Below, one piece after another: positions 41,924 to 51,734 of a DNA stretch of 64,000 nucleotides; the first letter of the stretch is position 1; each line of letters begins with the position of its first letter. Below the pieces are notes generated by a model. The model was not told where the DNA came from, searched no databases, and saw nothing but the letters and a program-made list of their open reading frames with translations. The DNA comes from Mycobacterium kyogaense (GTDB lineage Bacteria; Actinomycetota; Actinomycetes; Mycobacteriales; Mycobacteriaceae), in the NCBI RefSeq assembly GCF_003254575.1, contig NZ_QJUA01000006.1, positions 124,001 through 188,000 on the forward strand, in the 5' to 3' direction. The translations under genes and the position numbers were made by a program.

Positions 41924-42880
41924 TTACCCCGGGACCTGGTTCACCAGGTTCGCTAGGTCTTTTCCGTCACGGAGTCGTTCACAGTTGTCGAGCGCCACCT
42001 CCAGGTAGCGACGCATGGTGTCGGCGGTGTACCAGGTGATGTGCGGGGTCAGCACGACGTTCGGCAGCGCCAGCAGTGGGTTGTCCGGCGGCACCGGTTC
42101 CACCCCGAAGACGTCGAGACCCGCTGCTGCGAGGTGCCCGGACCGCAGGGCGTCCGCCAGTGCCGACTCGTCGACGATCGGCCCGCGCGACGTGTTGACC
42201 AGCACTGCGCCCGGCTTCATCGCCGCCAGCGCCTCGCGGCCGAGCAGACCGTGGGTGGCGTCGGTCAGCGGCAGGTGCAGCGACACGATGTCGCTCTCGG
42301 CCAGCAGCTCGGCGAGTGTCCGCCAACCGCGCGTGCCGTCGTCGCGGGTACTGGTGTGCACCACCTGGGCGCCCATCGCCGTGACGATGCGCTCCACACT
42401 GGTCGCCACGTTGCCGTAGCCGATCAGCCCGACGGTGCAGCCGCCGATGTCGCGCACGGTGTCGCCGAGGCCGGGGTCCGGTGGCCACCCCCGGCCGGCG
42501 CGGGTCGCGGCGTCGAGCTCGGGCAGCCGGCGCAGTGCCGCGAGCATCAGCAGCAGCGTGCCCTCGGCGACCGAGGGCGCATTGGCGCCGGGCATGTTGG
42601 CGACGGCGATGCCGCGTTCCGTGGCCGTGTCGACGGCGATGGTGTTGACGCCGGCGCCGAGCTTGTGCACCAGGCGTAGCCGGCTGCCCAGCTCGATATC
42701 GCTGGCCGACAGCGGTCGCAGCACATGCCAGAGCACCTCGGCCTCAGGAAGCAGGCGATAGAACGTCGCGTCGTCGTCCTCGGCACAGAACGTGACATCG
42801 AGCCAGTCGCTGTGTGGGGCAACGAAAGCCGTGACCCGCTCACCCGGGACGAAGTGCGCCAGCACCTTGATCGGCGGCAC
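41924..42880 (-). CDS. D-2-hydroxyacid dehydrogenase family protein
   Basis: A 318-residue NAD-dependent dehydrogenase. The Rossmann motif is CTVGLIGYGNVATSVERIVT, followed by the conserved AMKPGAVLVNTSRGPIVDES with catalytic Arg and DVFGVEPVPPDNPLLALPNV, with His in VVLTPHITWYT. The N-terminal catalytic domain is normal in length. The start is the GTG at 42880 (MPPIKVLAHFVPGE), which directly follows the EthD gene; upstream frames would lie inside it. It reduces or oxidises a 2-hydroxy acid; linkage with a bicupin and an EthD protein suggests a small-molecule catabolic pathway. Confidence 0.87.
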   Translation of the reverse strand: MPPIKVLAHFVPGERVTAFVAPHSDWLDVTFCAEDDDATFYRLLPEAEVLWHVLRPLSASDIELGSRLRLVHKLGAGVNTIAVDTATERGIAVANMPGANAPSVAEGTLLLMLAALRRLPELDAATRAGRGWPPDPGLGDTVRDIGGCTVGLIGYGNVATSVERIVTAMGAQVVHTSTRDDGTRGWRTLAELLAESDIVSLHLPLTDATHGLLGREALAAMKPGAVLVNTSRGPIVDESALADALRSGHLAAAGLDVFGVEPVPPDNPLLALPNVVLTPHITWYTADTMRRYLEVALDNCERLRDGKDLANLVNQVPG

Positions 42881-42891
42881 GGTGATCTCCG

Positions 42892-43212
42892 TCAGTGCTG
42901 CGCGATCTCGATGTCGGAGAACAACACCCGGACACCGCCGGTGGACACCTGCGCCATCGCCTGGAAGAACGCGCCGGCCTCGGGTGTCGCGACGGCGGCG
43001 CTCGCGGCGTCGTAGTCGGTGTAGTAGAGATCGATCATCCGGTAGGCCGGTGTCGGACTGCCGTCCTCTTTCGGCCACACGCGCGAAGTCTCCATCCTGA
43101 CCCAGCCCGGAATGCGCTTGGCGGCCTCCAATTGCTGCTCCGGATAGGCCGATTCGAACTCCGCCGGGTCGGCCGGATTGTCGTAGATGACCGTGATCTT
43201 CGTTTCAGGCAT
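42892..43212 (-). CDS. EthD family protein
   Basis: A 106-residue ferredoxin-like alpha+beta barrel protein: ITVIYDNPADPAEFESAYPE, RIPGWVRMETSRVWPKEDGS, YRMIDLYYTDYDAASAAVAT. It fits the EthD family, small proteins needed for some P450 or quinone systems and for lactone or aromatic degradation. It lies 11 bases upstream of the hydroxyacid dehydrogenase start and 32 after the bicupin gene, all on one transcript. Activity is not known. Confidence 0.85.
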   Translation of the reverse strand: MPETKITVIYDNPADPAEFESAYPEQQLEAAKRIPGWVRMETSRVWPKEDGSPTPAYRMIDLYYTDYDAASAAVATPEAGAFFQAMAQVSTGGVRVLFSDIEIAQH

Positions 43213-43244
43213 TCGTCGAGCCTACGGGGTCGTGGGGTGGGTCG

Positions 43245-44291
43245 TCAGGCGTCGACGGGATTCACTCGGCTGACGATCAACGGGTCGGCCGGGGTGAAGG
43301 GGAACGTCGGCAGATCGTCGATGTGCGTCTGGAACGTCGCCGCCAGCACCTCACGGCTGTAGGCGCTCGCGGAGGCCTTGTAGCCGATGTCGGCAGGGAA
43401 CGGCTGGTCGAAGAAGATCAAGAAGTGCCACGGGTCGGCGCCGATGTTCTCGATGTGGTGCGGGTAGGCCCGCGGGATGAAGTACATGTCACCGGCAGTC
43501 ATCGTCCACGTGTTGAGGTGGCCGTCGGGGGTCATCATCGTCATGCGGGCCTTCCCGTGCCGCACGTACCCCATCTCGGCCGTCACCGGATGCCAATGTG
43601 GTTCGCGCATACCGTCTTCGGTGACGCGCAGGCTGTACATCGACATGTCCTTCAGGGCGGGCCAGAACTGATCGCGGGCGAAGCGGGCGTTGCCGCTGGC
43701 GTAGTTCAGGCCGGGGGCCTGGGCCTCGATGTCGAATTTGTGCGGATCGCTGAAGTGCGCCGAGGCGGGGATCTCCGGTTCGCCGGTGCGGCCGGCGAGC
43801 TTGTGGTCGACGGTGCTGCGCCGGATCGTCGAGAAATCCGCGGCGGGCAGGTCGTAGGTGTTGCCCAGCACGGCATCGGTGAACGCCCCGAACGTCGCCC
43901 CCAGGCCGAAGTCCTCGGGCCGTTCGTTGCGGAACGCGATGATGAACTCCGCGGTGTCGTTGCCGATGTTCTCGATGTGATGCAGTGCGCCGGAATCGAT
44001 GTGGAACATCTGGCCGGCGGTCACGATGAAGTTGGCGAACCGGCTGTGGTCGTCGAGCACCGACACGAGCGCGGTTCCCGCCACGCAGTAGGTGAGTTCG
44101 TTGGCGTTGGCATGCCAATGCGGAGTCCGCATCGCGCCCGGCGCGAGCACCACGCGCTTGATCGACAGGTTCTTCAGCGTCGGCAGGTTGTCGGCGGTGA
44201 CCCGCCGCATCGAGCCGAAGTCGTTCTCCTCGACGATCTCGCCGTCGTGCAGTGATGTCGTGAACGGCGCCGATGTGGAAGTGATGCCCAT
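43245..44291 (-). CDS. Bicupin oxalate decarboxylase/oxidase-like protein
   Basis: A 348-residue protein with two cupin domains. The first has TPHWHANANELTYCVAG and ALHHIENIGNDTAEFI; the second has REPHWHPVTAEMGYVRHG and YPHHIENIGADPWHFLIFF. Each H-x-H-x(3-4)-E plus downstream His set can bind Mn or Fe, as in oxalate decarboxylase. It has no signal peptide, so it should work inside the cell. Oxalate is the obvious substrate but other bicupins (dioxygenases) are possible. The ATG at 44291 has a GTGTCCTCCT-complement ribosome site (AGGAGGACAC). Confidence 0.87.
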   Translation of the reverse strand: MGITSTSAPFTTSLHDGEIVEENDFGSMRRVTADNLPTLKNLSIKRVVLAPGAMRTPHWHANANELTYCVAGTALVSVLDDHSRFANFIVTAGQMFHIDSGALHHIENIGNDTAEFIIAFRNERPEDFGLGATFGAFTDAVLGNTYDLPAADFSTIRRSTVDHKLAGRTGEPEIPASAHFSDPHKFDIEAQAPGLNYASGNARFARDQFWPALKDMSMYSLRVTEDGMREPHWHPVTAEMGYVRHGKARMTMMTPDGHLNTWTMTAGDMYFIPRAYPHHIENIGADPWHFLIFFDQPFPADIGYKASASAYSREVLAATFQTHIDDLPTFPFTPADPLIVSRVNPVDA

Positions 44292-44392
44292 GGTGTCCTC
44301 CTGCGTGGGTGTCCTCGGCACCTACTCTCATCGATGGGCGGGCTCCTGTCATGGAAGCTGGCCGCCTCCGATGGTTACCGCTAGCGGGAAGA

Positions 44393-45019
44393 TCAGCCGT
44401 CGGTGCGGTACAGGCGCGGATCGCCGAGCTGATCGATCAGGGCGCCGAGCTGTGTGGCCAGCTCGGCGGGGCGCAGCCGCAATTCGCCGAACAACCATGC
44501 GCTCAACGTCTGAGCGACCCCGCCGACCACGAAATGCGCCGCCGCGGCGATCCTCTCGTTCTCGTCCAGATGGAGCGCGGCCCGGGCGTGCTGGCCGGAC
44601 AGCAGGGCGAACAGCGCGCCGGACTCCGCGCGCTTGCGCACCACCACCGGGTTGGTCAGGTGCGCGCTGAACAGCAGGCGTCCGAGCCGGGCATCCTCGG
44701 ACACCACCCGAACGATGTTCTGCATCGCGGCGTGCGTCTGCTCTGTCGGGAGCGCGGCGGCCATCGCCGCCTGGGTGGTCGTGGCGATGTCGGAGACAAC
44801 CTGGTCGAACAGTGCGGCGACGAAGGCGTCCTTGTCGGCGAAGCTCTCGTAGAAGTACCGGGCCGCCAGGCCCGATCGGGCGCACAGGGCGCGCACGGTG
44901 AGCTCTGCAGGGACCGGCGCCCCGCCGAGAAGGTCGAGTCCCGCCTCGAGGAGCTTCCGGCGGCGTTGGGCCATCCGCTGCGACGCATCGACGCCGCGAT
45001 ACGGACGGACCTGGGCCAT
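44393..45019 (-). CDS. TetR/AcrR family regulator, divergent from MpaB-family gene
   Basis: A 208-residue TetR regulator with HTH LTVRALCARSGLAARYFYES and FADKDAFVAALFD (about residues 40-72). The C-terminal domain contains HAAMQNIVRVVSEDARLGRL and WLFGELRLRPAELATQLG, typical of mycobacterial TetRs near MpaB-like genes. It resembles Rv0275c in place and size. The start is ATG 45019. It is divergent from the oxygenase gene with an 87-base gap that contains a strong promoter for that gene, so it likely represses it. Confidence 0.88.
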   Translation of the reverse strand: MAQVRPYRGVDASQRMAQRRRKLLEAGLDLLGGAPVPAELTVRALCARSGLAARYFYESFADKDAFVAALFDQVVSDIATTTQAAMAAALPTEQTHAAMQNIVRVVSEDARLGRLLFSAHLTNPVVVRKRAESGALFALLSGQHARAALHLDENERIAAAAHFVVGGVAQTLSAWLFGELRLRPAELATQLGALIDQLGDPRLYRTDG

Positions 45020-45027
45020 ACCCCATC

Positions 45028-45056
45028 TTGACACCCGTGCGGCGCGGCAACACAAT
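45028..45056 (+). promoter_or_regulatory. Sigma-70-type promoter of the MpaB-family gene
   Basis: TTGACA (45028-45033), a 17-base spacer and CACAAT (45051-45056) form a good promoter 50 bases upstream of the GTG start. CGTGCG (45036-45041) and CGCACG (45064-45069) make an inverted repeat around the -10, a possible operator for the divergent TetR protein. Confidence 0.6.
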
Positions 45057-45106
45057 CAGGAAACGCACGTTCGCAACTTTGGGCGACGGCGCGAGAGGAG
45101 CTGCTC

Positions 45107-45985
45107 GTGGCGGTACAGGACTCGAGGACGACATCGCCGTCGGGAGGCGCGAAGGGAGGCGCGCCGGGAGGCGCGAAGCCCGACGAGGGAATGCTGGGCC
45201 TCGGGCTGCTGGCCGGCCCGGCGAACGTGATCATGCAGCTGGCGCGACCCGGCGTCGGCTACGGAGTGCTCGAAAGCCGTGTCGACAGCGGCCGGGTCGA
45301 TCTGCACCCGATCAAACGGGCCCGCACCACGTTCACCTACCTGGCGGTGTCCACCAGCGGCACCGACGCACAGAAGGACGCGTTCCGCCGCGCGGTGAAT
45401 CGTGCTCACGCCCAGGTGTATTCGTTGGAGGACAGTCCGGTCTCCTACAATGCCTTCGACAAAGACCTGCAACTGTGGGTGGGTGCCTGTCTGTACAAGG
45501 GCGTCCTCGACGTGTATCGCCTCTTCGTCGGCGAGGTGGATGCCGACACCGAGGCCAGACTGTTCGAGCAGGGCCGCAAACTCGGCACCATGCTGCAGGT
45601 GCCCGAGGACATGTGGCCGGCCGATCCGGCGGCCTTCGACCGCTACTGGCAGGAATCGCTTGACAAGGTGCACATCGACGACACCGTTCGCGACTACCTG
45701 TACCCGATCGCGGTGTCGCGAGTGCGTGGTGTGCGACTGCCAGGCCCGCTGCAACGCCGAGCCGAACAGACCGCGTTGCTGATCACCACCGGGTTCCTGC
45801 CGCAACGCTTCCGCGACGAAATGCAGTTGGAGTGGAATGCCAAGCAGCAGAGACGATTCGATCGGATCATCCGCGTGTTGCGGGCGGTCAACACCTGCTC
45901 GCCCCGCGTGGTGCGGGAGTTCCCGTTCAACGTGTTGCTCAAGGACGTCGACCGGCGCATCCGCACCGGGCGACCCCTGGTCTGA
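45107..45985 (+). CDS. Oxygenase MpaB family protein (DUF2236)
   Basis: A 292-residue protein of the DUF2236/MpaB family, b-type heme-related oxygenases that include latex-clearing-protein relatives. The core GPANVIMQLARPGVGYGVLE, FRRAVNRAHAQVYS and YNAFDKDLQLWVGACLYKGV is conserved. The N-terminus has a Gly/Lys repeat (GGAKGGAPGGAK) from three near-copies of a 12-base unit. It is similar to M. tuberculosis Rv0276. The GTG start has a GAGAGGAGC ribosome site. It is convergent with the alpha/beta hydrolase gene, 6 bases apart. Substrate unknown. Confidence 0.85.
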   Translation: MAVQDSRTTSPSGGAKGGAPGGAKPDEGMLGLGLLAGPANVIMQLARPGVGYGVLESRVDSGRVDLHPIKRARTTFTYLAVSTSGTDAQKDAFRRAVNRAHAQVYSLEDSPVSYNAFDKDLQLWVGACLYKGVLDVYRLFVGEVDADTEARLFEQGRKLGTMLQVPEDMWPADPAAFDRYWQESLDKVHIDDTVRDYLYPIAVSRVRGVRLPGPLQRRAEQTALLITTGFLPQRFRDEMQLEWNAKQQRRFDRIIRVLRAVNTCSPRVVREFPFNVLLKDVDRRIRTGRPLV

Positions 45986-45991
45986 GGCGGT

Positions 45992-47203
45992 TCAGTCGAA
46001 CATGACCGGGCCCAGGAACCGGGTCATCCGCCGCAGGTAGTCGGGCTGGCTGACGTGCAGCACGTGGTTACCGGGGAACCAGTGGAAATCGCAGCGATCC
46101 CAGTGTCTCCAGAGCATTTCGGCCTGCTGGGGCGGTGCGAGACGGTCGCCGAGGCCGGCGATGATCAGGCGCCGCTCTTTGGCCGGCAGCGGCCGGTAGT
46201 TCAGCGGAGAGGAATACATCGTCGCCGCGTCGACCAACTCGTTGTCCGCTCCGGACAACCAGTTCCGGAGCGCCACGACCCTGTTCGCCGGGAACCATTC
46301 GTCGACCGTGCGATCGGGTGTGACGACCGGAACGTTGGGGATCACGGCCTGAATCCTGTCGTCGACGCTGGCGAGCAGCGCCGAGGTGTAGCCGCCGAGT
46401 GACATGCCGGTCAGCGCGATGCGATCCACGCCGGTGTACTCGAGATAGTCCAGCACAGAACGGAAGTCGTGCACCGCCTGCGCCATCGCCTCGCAGAAGC
46501 CGGAGAACCCGTGCGCGAAGTAGCCGTGCCCGGAAAACGGTGAGTACTGCTCGGCACGGCGGCCGTGGAACGGCAGGGTGTACAGCACGACGTCGTACCC
46601 CGACCGGTAGAACCAGGGGAGGGCGAAGAACAGCCCGTTGAACAGGTAGGCCGAGCCCATGAACCCGTGGATGAGGCACAGCGTGGGACGGGGGCCGTCG
46701 TCATGGCGCCAGTGCTGCGCGTGCACGACGTTGTTGCGAACGAAGCCGGCGCACTGCTTGCGCATCGCCGGATTCACCGCGGTGAAGCTGCTCTCGAACC
46801 GGATGTTGCGCACGTTGCCGCGCGCCACCCACTCGGCCACCGGGTTGGCCGGCCGAGACGACACGCGCGGCGGTGACTCGGGGGCCGGGAACGCGACGGC
46901 CGGATCCTTCATCGCTGCCAGCTCCGCGTAGAACTCCAGCTGCTGCTGTTCGGCCGCCGAGCGTGACCGACGCAGGGCGCCGAGCACCGACGGCGCCATG
47001 GTCACGCTGAGCAGCGACGCGATCGAGGTGCGTAGGGCGAGATCGGCGACTGCCGAGGAGTCCACGATGACCCGCTGGCGCAGCGTCAGATCCACCCTGC
47101 GCGGCAGCCCACGCGCGGTGGCGTCGGCGCCGGGAACGTCGGGAACCGGCAGCGGCAACTCGTCGGGTTCCTCGATCGCGACGGGTGAATCCACGGTTGC
47201 CAA
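45992..47203 (-). CDS. Alpha/beta hydrolase, Rv0272c-like
   Basis: A 403-residue cytoplasmic hydrolase. CLIHGFMGSAYLFNGLFFAL is the oxyanion region, ALTGMSLGGYTSALLAS the nucleophile elbow, and WFPGNHVLHVSQPDYLRR the C-terminal His; the Asp is in IIAGLGDRLAPPQQ. The N-terminal 180 residues are extra and hydrophilic, as in the mycobacterial Rv0272c group. Its role in lipid ester breakdown is plausible but the substrate is unknown. Start ATG at 47203 (MATVDSPVAIEEPDE). The 32-base gap to the divergent tam gene holds both promoters. Confidence 0.85.
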   Translation of the reverse strand: MATVDSPVAIEEPDELPLPVPDVPGADATARGLPRRVDLTLRQRVIVDSSAVADLALRTSIASLLSVTMAPSVLGALRRSRSAAEQQQLEFYAELAAMKDPAVAFPAPESPPRVSSRPANPVAEWVARGNVRNIRFESSFTAVNPAMRKQCAGFVRNNVVHAQHWRHDDGPRPTLCLIHGFMGSAYLFNGLFFALPWFYRSGYDVVLYTLPFHGRRAEQYSPFSGHGYFAHGFSGFCEAMAQAVHDFRSVLDYLEYTGVDRIALTGMSLGGYTSALLASVDDRIQAVIPNVPVVTPDRTVDEWFPANRVVALRNWLSGADNELVDAATMYSSPLNYRPLPAKERRLIIAGLGDRLAPPQQAEMLWRHWDRCDFHWFPGNHVLHVSQPDYLRRMTRFLGPVMFD

Positions 47204-47235
47204 TTTAACTGCCCACCGCCTGCCAGACTGGCCGC

Positions 47236-48009
47236 ATGTGGAATCCCGAGGTGTACCTCGCCTACGCCGACCACCGCGGACGGCCGTTCTACGACCTGAC
47301 CTCCCGCGTGGCCGCCACGGAGCCGCGCCGCGTTGTCGACCTCGGCTGCGGTCCGGGCAACCTGACGCAGACGCTGGCCACCCGCTGGCCGGGCGCGACG
47401 ATCGAGGCCTGGGACTCTTCCCCGGAGATGGTCGCCGCGGCGCGTGAGCGCGGGGTGGCCGCCGAGGTCGGCGATGTGCGGGAGTGGACCCCGGCGCCGG
47501 ACACCGACGTCGTCATCAGCAACGCCACCCTGCAGTGGGTCCCCGAGCATCGGGAGCTGATCGTGCGATGGGCCGCCGAACTCACCCCGGGAGCATGGCT
47601 CGCCTTCCAGGTGCCCGGCAATTTCGACGCGCCGTCGCACCGCGCGGTCCGTGACCTCGCGGCTCAACCCCAGTGGGCAGAGCTGTTGCGGGACTTCCCT
47701 TTTCGCAGCGCGGAGGTGGTCGAGTCGCCGCAGGACTATGCCGGTCTGCTGCGCGACGTAGGGTGCACCACGGACGCGTGGGAGACCACCTACGTCCACG
47801 AGCTGACCGGTGAGCATCCGGTGCTGGACTGGATTCACGGCACCGCACTGCGGCCGGTGCGTAGCGCCTTGGGTGACGCGCAGTGGGAGCAGTTCCGCGA
47901 CGAACTGGCGCCGCTGCTCGCCGAGGCCTATCCGCAGCGGGCAGACGGCACCACGTTCTTTCCGTTTCGCCGGATCTTCGTGGTCGCGCAGGTCGGTCAG
48001 CGGCGCTGA
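47236..48009 (+). CDS. tam: Trans-aconitate 2-methyltransferase
   Basis: A 257-residue class I SAM methyltransferase. [58 protein letters not shown] and [13 protein letters not shown] are the exact blocks of Tam. It methylates trans-aconitate, a spontaneous inhibitor of the TCA cycle. Length matches. The 3' end overlaps the convergent cysNC gene by 13 bases. Start ATG 47236. Confidence 0.93.
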   Translation: MWNPEVYLAYADHRGRPFYDLTSRVAATEPRRVVDLGCGPGNLTQTLATRWPGATIEAWDSSPEMVAAARERGVAAEVGDVREWTPAPDTDVVISNATLQWVPEHRELIVRWAAELTPGAWLAFQVPGNFDAPSHRAVRDLAAQPQWAELLRDFPFRSAEVVESPQDYAGLLRDVGCTTDAWETTYVHELTGEHPVLDWIHGTALRPVRSALGDAQWEQFRDELAPLLAEAYPQRADGTTFFPFRRIFVVAQVGQRR

Positions 48010-49853
48010 TCGAGCAGGGTGAGAACCTGCGCGACCAATGCGTCGATGTCCGCCCCGGTGGTGTCCAGCACCAGATCGGCATCCTCAGGAGGCTCGTACG
48101 GGGCGTCCACGCCGGTCAAGCCCTTCAGTTCGCCCGCGCGCGCCCGCGCATACAACCCCTTGGGATCCCGCTTCTCGCACTCCTCGCGCGGAGTTGCGAC
48201 GTAAACCTCGATGAACGGCAGCTTCGCCGCGTCGTTGAGCGCCCGCGCGATCTCCCGATCGGACTTCAGCGGTGACACCAGCGACGCCAGTGCCACCACG
48301 CCCGCGTCGGCGAACAGCCGCGTCAGGTGTCCGACGCGGCGGATGTTCTCGGCACGATCACCCGCGGAGAAGCCCAGATCGTCGGACAGCCCGTGCCGGA
48401 TGTTGTCGCCGTCGAGTAGATAGGCGACTTGTCCCGCATCGACGAGCGCCCGTTCGACAGCGACGGCGATGGTGGACTTACCCGAGGCGGGTAGGCCGGT
48501 GAACCAGATCGTCGCACCACGCTGGCCCGTGGCCGCCCGACGGTACTCCCTCTCCAACGACGAAGGGTGCCAACGAATGTCGTTGCGCGTCTGCTCACCC
48601 GGCTTGACCTCGCGCGGCTCGGTGATGGTGCCCGCACCGACCGTGTCATTGGTGGTCTCGTCGATCAGGATGAACGCGCCGCTGTCCCGATTGTCGGCGT
48701 AGCTGTCAGCGACCACCACCGAGCTGGTCCGCAGCGTCACCGCGCCGATGTCGTTGAGCACCAACTCCACCGGGTTGTCGAGATCGTCGAGAGTTTCGGG
48801 GTCGAGCCGTGAATGAAGGGCCTGCACTGTGGCGCGGACCGTGCGAGCACCCTGCTTGAGCGCGAAGCGGTCACCGGCCCGCATCGGGCTGTCACGGAAC
48901 CAGCAGATCGTGGCGTCGAGTTCGCGGGCGAGGACCGGTACCACTGCGTCGTCGTCGCCGCTGACGAAGACGTCGCCGCGACCGACGTCGATGTCATCGG
49001 CCAGCTCGATCGAGATAGACAGCGGTGCAACAGCAACGGGGCGATCCTCGTCGAGGGTGTCGACCACGGTGACCGTGGACCGGGTACCGGCGGGCAGGCT
49101 GACGATCGAGTCGCCCACCTGCAGGGTGCCGCCCGAAAGACGCCCGGTGTAGCGGCGACGCTGCTCGGCCGTGGGCCGTGACACCCACTGCACGGGGAAT
49201 CGCAACTTGCGCGACTCCGGCTGCGGCGCAGACAGTTCCACCGACTCCAGATACTCGAGCAGCGTGGGACCCTCGTACCAGCCGGTGCGGTCGGAGCGGT
49301 GCACGACGTTGTCGCCGTGCTTGGCGGCGATCGGGATCACTGTCAGATCGGCGCCGCCGAGCCGCGCCGTCACCGTACGCAGCTGGCGGTCGACCTCGCC
49401 GAAGCGTTCGCGGTCGAAGTCCACCAGGTCGATCTTGTTCACCGCGGCCACGAAGTGCTTGATGCCCAACAGGTTTGCGATGCGGGCGTGTCGATTGGTC
49501 TGCCGCAGCACACCGGCCCTGGCGTCGACCAGCAACACCGCGACGTGGGCGTTGGAGGCGCCGGTGAACATGTTGCGGGTGTAGCGCTCGTGGCCGGGGG
49601 TGTCGGTGAGGATGTAGCTGCGTGTCTCGGTCGAGAAGAACCGGTAGGCGACATCGATCGTGATGCCCTGTTCGCGCTCGGCCCGCAGCCCGTCCGACAG
49701 TGCCGCCAGATCGGCGACACCCTCCTCGTCGGTGACGGCCTCGAGATGGTCCAGCGGCAGGCTGTCCGTGTCGTGCAGGAGCCTGCCGATCAACGTGCTC
49801 TTACCGTCGTCCACCGATCCTGCGGTGGTGATGCGCAACAGCTGGCGTGTCAT
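47997..49853 (-). CDS. cysNC: Bifunctional sulfate adenylyltransferase large subunit/adenylylsulfate kinase CysNC
   Basis: A 618-residue fusion. The N-terminal CysN GTPase has [16 protein letters not shown] (P-loop, residues 11-26), [13 protein letters not shown] and [14 protein letters not shown]; the C-terminal APS kinase domain starts near residue 436 with [20 protein letters not shown] and [20 protein letters not shown]. CysN with CysD makes APS from sulfate and ATP with GTP hydrolysis; the kinase then makes PAPS. The ATG at 49853 is preceded by a GGGGAAG ribosome site. The open frame extends to 49973 through a 30-bp repeat, a less likely start. It is downstream of cysD with 103 bases between. 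Confidence 0.94.
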   Translation of the reverse strand: MTRQLLRITTAGSVDDGKSTLIGRLLHDTDSLPLDHLEAVTDEEGVADLAALSDGLRAEREQGITIDVAYRFFSTETRSYILTDTPGHERYTRNMFTGASNAHVAVLLVDARAGVLRQTNRHARIANLLGIKHFVAAVNKIDLVDFDRERFGEVDRQLRTVTARLGGADLTVIPIAAKHGDNVVHRSDRTGWYEGPTLLEYLESVELSAPQPESRKLRFPVQWVSRPTAEQRRRYTGRLSGGTLQVGDSIVSLPAGTRSTVTVVDTLDEDRPVAVAPLSISIELADDIDVGRGDVFVSGDDDAVVPVLARELDATICWFRDSPMRAGDRFALKQGARTVRATVQALHSRLDPETLDDLDNPVELVLNDIGAVTLRTSSVVVADSYADNRDSGAFILIDETTNDTVGAGTITEPREVKPGEQTRNDIRWHPSSLEREYRRAATGQRGATIWFTGLPASGKSTIAVAVERALVDAGQVAYLLDGDNIRHGLSDDLGFSAGDRAENIRRVGHLTRLFADAGVVALASLVSPLKSDREIARALNDAAKLPFIEVYVATPREECEKRDPKGLYARARAGELKGLTGVDAPYEPPEDADLVLDTTGADIDALVAQVLTLLDQRR

Positions 49854-49880
49854 GTCGTCTTCCCCGTCGCTACGCTGCGC

Positions 49881-49940
49881 TCCGCTCGCCCCGGCTGAAT
49901 TCCCCGTCGCTCCGCTCGCCCCGGCTGAATTCCCCGTCGC
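49881..49940. repeat. Tandem 30-bp repeat in the cysD-cysNC gap
   Basis: Two identical 30-base units (49881-49910 and 49911-49940), with partial copies on both sides, contain GCTCGCCCCGGCTGAATTCC. On the minus strand they include purine-rich GGCGAGCGGAGC elements. Repeats of this GAGCGGAGCGACGGGG type are common in mycobacterial gene boundaries. The unit length is a multiple of three, so the open cysNC frame reads through. Confidence 0.93.
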
Positions 49941-49956
49941 TTCGCTCGTCCCATCA

Positions 49957-50886
49957 TCAGAAATACCCCTCACGCTTGCGGTCTTCCATCGCCGCCGCCG
50001 ACGTCCTGTCGTCCGCCCGGGTCTCGCCCCGCTCGGAGACGGTGGCCGCGGAGATCTCGCCGATCACCCCGTCGATCGTCGTGGCGTGGGATCGGACGGC
50101 GCCGGTGATCGTCAGGTCACCGACCGTGCGATAGCGCACCCACTCGACCGCCGCGGTCTCGCCGTCGCCCGGCTGGGCGTAGTCCGAGACCGCCAGCAGG
50201 ATTCCGTCGCGCTCGAAGACCTCGCGTTCGTGGGCGAAGTAGATCGACGGAAGCTCGAGGTTCTCCAGCGCGATGTAGCGCCAGATGTCCAACTCCGTCC
50301 AGTTGCTCAGCGGAAAGACCCGCACCTGCTCACCGCGACGGATCCGACCGTTGTAGAGCGACCACGGTTCCGGCCGCTGTGCGCGGGGGTCCCACTGGCC
50401 GAACTCGTCGCGGAAGCTCAGGATGCGTTCCTTGGCGCGGGCTCGTTCCTCGTCGCGACGCGCACCGCCGAACGCGGCGTCGAAGCCACCCGCCTCCAGC
50501 GCGTCGAGCAGCGTGCGGGTCTGCTGGCGGTTGCGCGAGGCGCCCGGACCGGGATCGGGGACCCGGCCCGCATCGATCGACTCCTGCACCGAGGCGACGA
50601 TCAGCTTGTGCCCCTGATCGGTCACGCGCCGATCGCGGAACTCGATGACCTCGTCGAAGTTGTGCCCGGTGTCGACGTGCATCACCGGAAACGGAAGCGG
50701 ACCGGGTCGAAAAGCCTTCTCCGCCAACCGCAGCAGCACGATCGAGTCCTTGCCCGCCGAGAACAGCAGCACCGGGCGTTCGAGCTCGGCCACCACCTCG
50801 CGGATGATGTGCACGGCCTCGGCTTCGAGCAGCCGTAGCTCGTCGACGTGGACGGTGTCGTAGGTATCGGAGATCTCGGTGCTCAT
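49957..50886 (-). CDS. cysD: Sulfate adenylyltransferase small subunit CysD
   Basis: A 309-residue ATP pyrophosphatase-type enzyme: [20 protein letters not shown] is the PP-loop; [60 protein letters not shown] and [20 protein letters not shown] are CysD blocks. With CysN it forms ATP sulfurylase. The ATG at 50886 overlaps the stop of the sulfotransferase gene by 4 bases (ATGA), so it is coupled with it; a 415-residue upstream extension would run through that gene and was rejected. Confidence 0.96.
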   Translation of the reverse strand: MSTEISDTYDTVHVDELRLLEAEAVHIIREVVAELERPVLLFSAGKDSIVLLRLAEKAFRPGPLPFPVMHVDTGHNFDEVIEFRDRRVTDQGHKLIVASVQESIDAGRVPDPGPGASRNRQQTRTLLDALEAGGFDAAFGGARRDEERARAKERILSFRDEFGQWDPRAQRPEPWSLYNGRIRRGEQVRVFPLSNWTELDIWRYIALENLELPSIYFAHEREVFERDGILLAVSDYAQPGDGETAAVEWVRYRTVGDLTITGAVRSHATTIDGVIGEISAATVSERGETRADDRTSAAAMEDRKREGYF

Positions 50887-51683
50887 GTCGGCAGACCGTC
50901 CTTTTCGGCGTCGGCGCGGTACCGGTCCACCCAGTCGTCGGAGCGCTGATCGGCCTGGCGCTCCAGCACCGGCGGTGGTGCCAGGCGCGGGTCCTGCCCG
51001 ACGGCCTCCAACACCGACGCCACCACCTGCGTCAGGTTGCGCCACAGCACCGGGTAGGGCACGTCCATGGGTTCGATGCCCTCCTCGGCGAACCAGGAGC
51101 GCCAGCCCTCTTCCTGGGCCCGCAACATCTTCACCACATGTGCTATCGCGCCGGCGTGGTACTCGGCGCGAGCGTCGCGCACCGGGTCGGGCCGGCCGCG
51201 CCACACCCGTGTCTGCACCGCCCGCCAGAACGACACCGCCTGTGACACAACGTCAGGGCGGTAGACGTGAATCAGGACGGGATCGGTGCCGATCACGTCG
51301 CGGATCGCCGCGAGCAACCCGGAGCCGCTCCGGTCGGGCAGCCCCTCGGCGCGCTGCAGAAGCAGCGGTGTCTGGTTCCACATCAGCTTGCCGCCCCAGA
51401 CGCCGTTCGGCGTACGCCCGACAGTGCGGATGTAATCCCGCCAGATCTCGGGCGGGGCGAGGTCCGGTTTGCCCTCGTCGAGCGGATCGAGCAGGCGCAG
51501 GATCGACTCGTCTGTCACACCCTCGAACCACTGCCGCGGCTGCGGTGACTGGCTGGTGGTCGGCAGGTACTGGAAGAACTCGCCGGGTTCGCCGGCCACC
51601 CCGGTCGCCCGCAGAGACTCGACGAGCAGGGTGCTCCCGCTGCGCTGGGAGGCAAGCACGAGGTAGGCCGTCGGGGCAGGCAT
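50883..51683 (-). CDS. stf0: Trehalose 2-sulfotransferase (Stf0 family)
   Basis: A 266-residue PAPS-dependent sulfotransferase. [20 protein letters not shown] holds the 5'-phosphosulfate-binding loop, [33 protein letters not shown] and [20 protein letters not shown] are diagnostic for Stf0. Stf0 sulfates trehalose at position 2, the first step of sulfolipid formation, and length matches the family (about 267 for M. tuberculosis Rv0295c). It starts at ATG 51683 and is coupled to cysD. The sulfatase gene lies 51 bases upstream in the same direction. Confidence 0.93.
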   Translation of the reverse strand: MPAPTAYLVLASQRSGSTLLVESLRATGVAGEPGEFFQYLPTTSQSPQPRQWFEGVTDESILRLLDPLDEGKPDLAPPEIWRDYIRTVGRTPNGVWGGKLMWNQTPLLLQRAEGLPDRSGSGLLAAIRDVIGTDPVLIHVYRPDVVSQAVSFWRAVQTRVWRGRPDPVRDARAEYHAGAIAHVVKMLRAQEEGWRSWFAEEGIEPMDVPYPVLWRNLTQVVASVLEAVGQDPRLAPPPVLERQADQRSDDWVDRYRADAEKDGLPT

Positions 51684-51734
51684 GCGCGTGAGCTTAGCCG
51701 TGAATCGGGGACCGTGAACCACCCGGTAAAAGGA

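Noticed and set aside
49854..49973. 40-residue N-terminal extension of CysNC
   Set aside because: It is encoded by 30-bp repeats and overlaps the cysD end; the ATG at 49853 begins exactly at the conserved CysN start.
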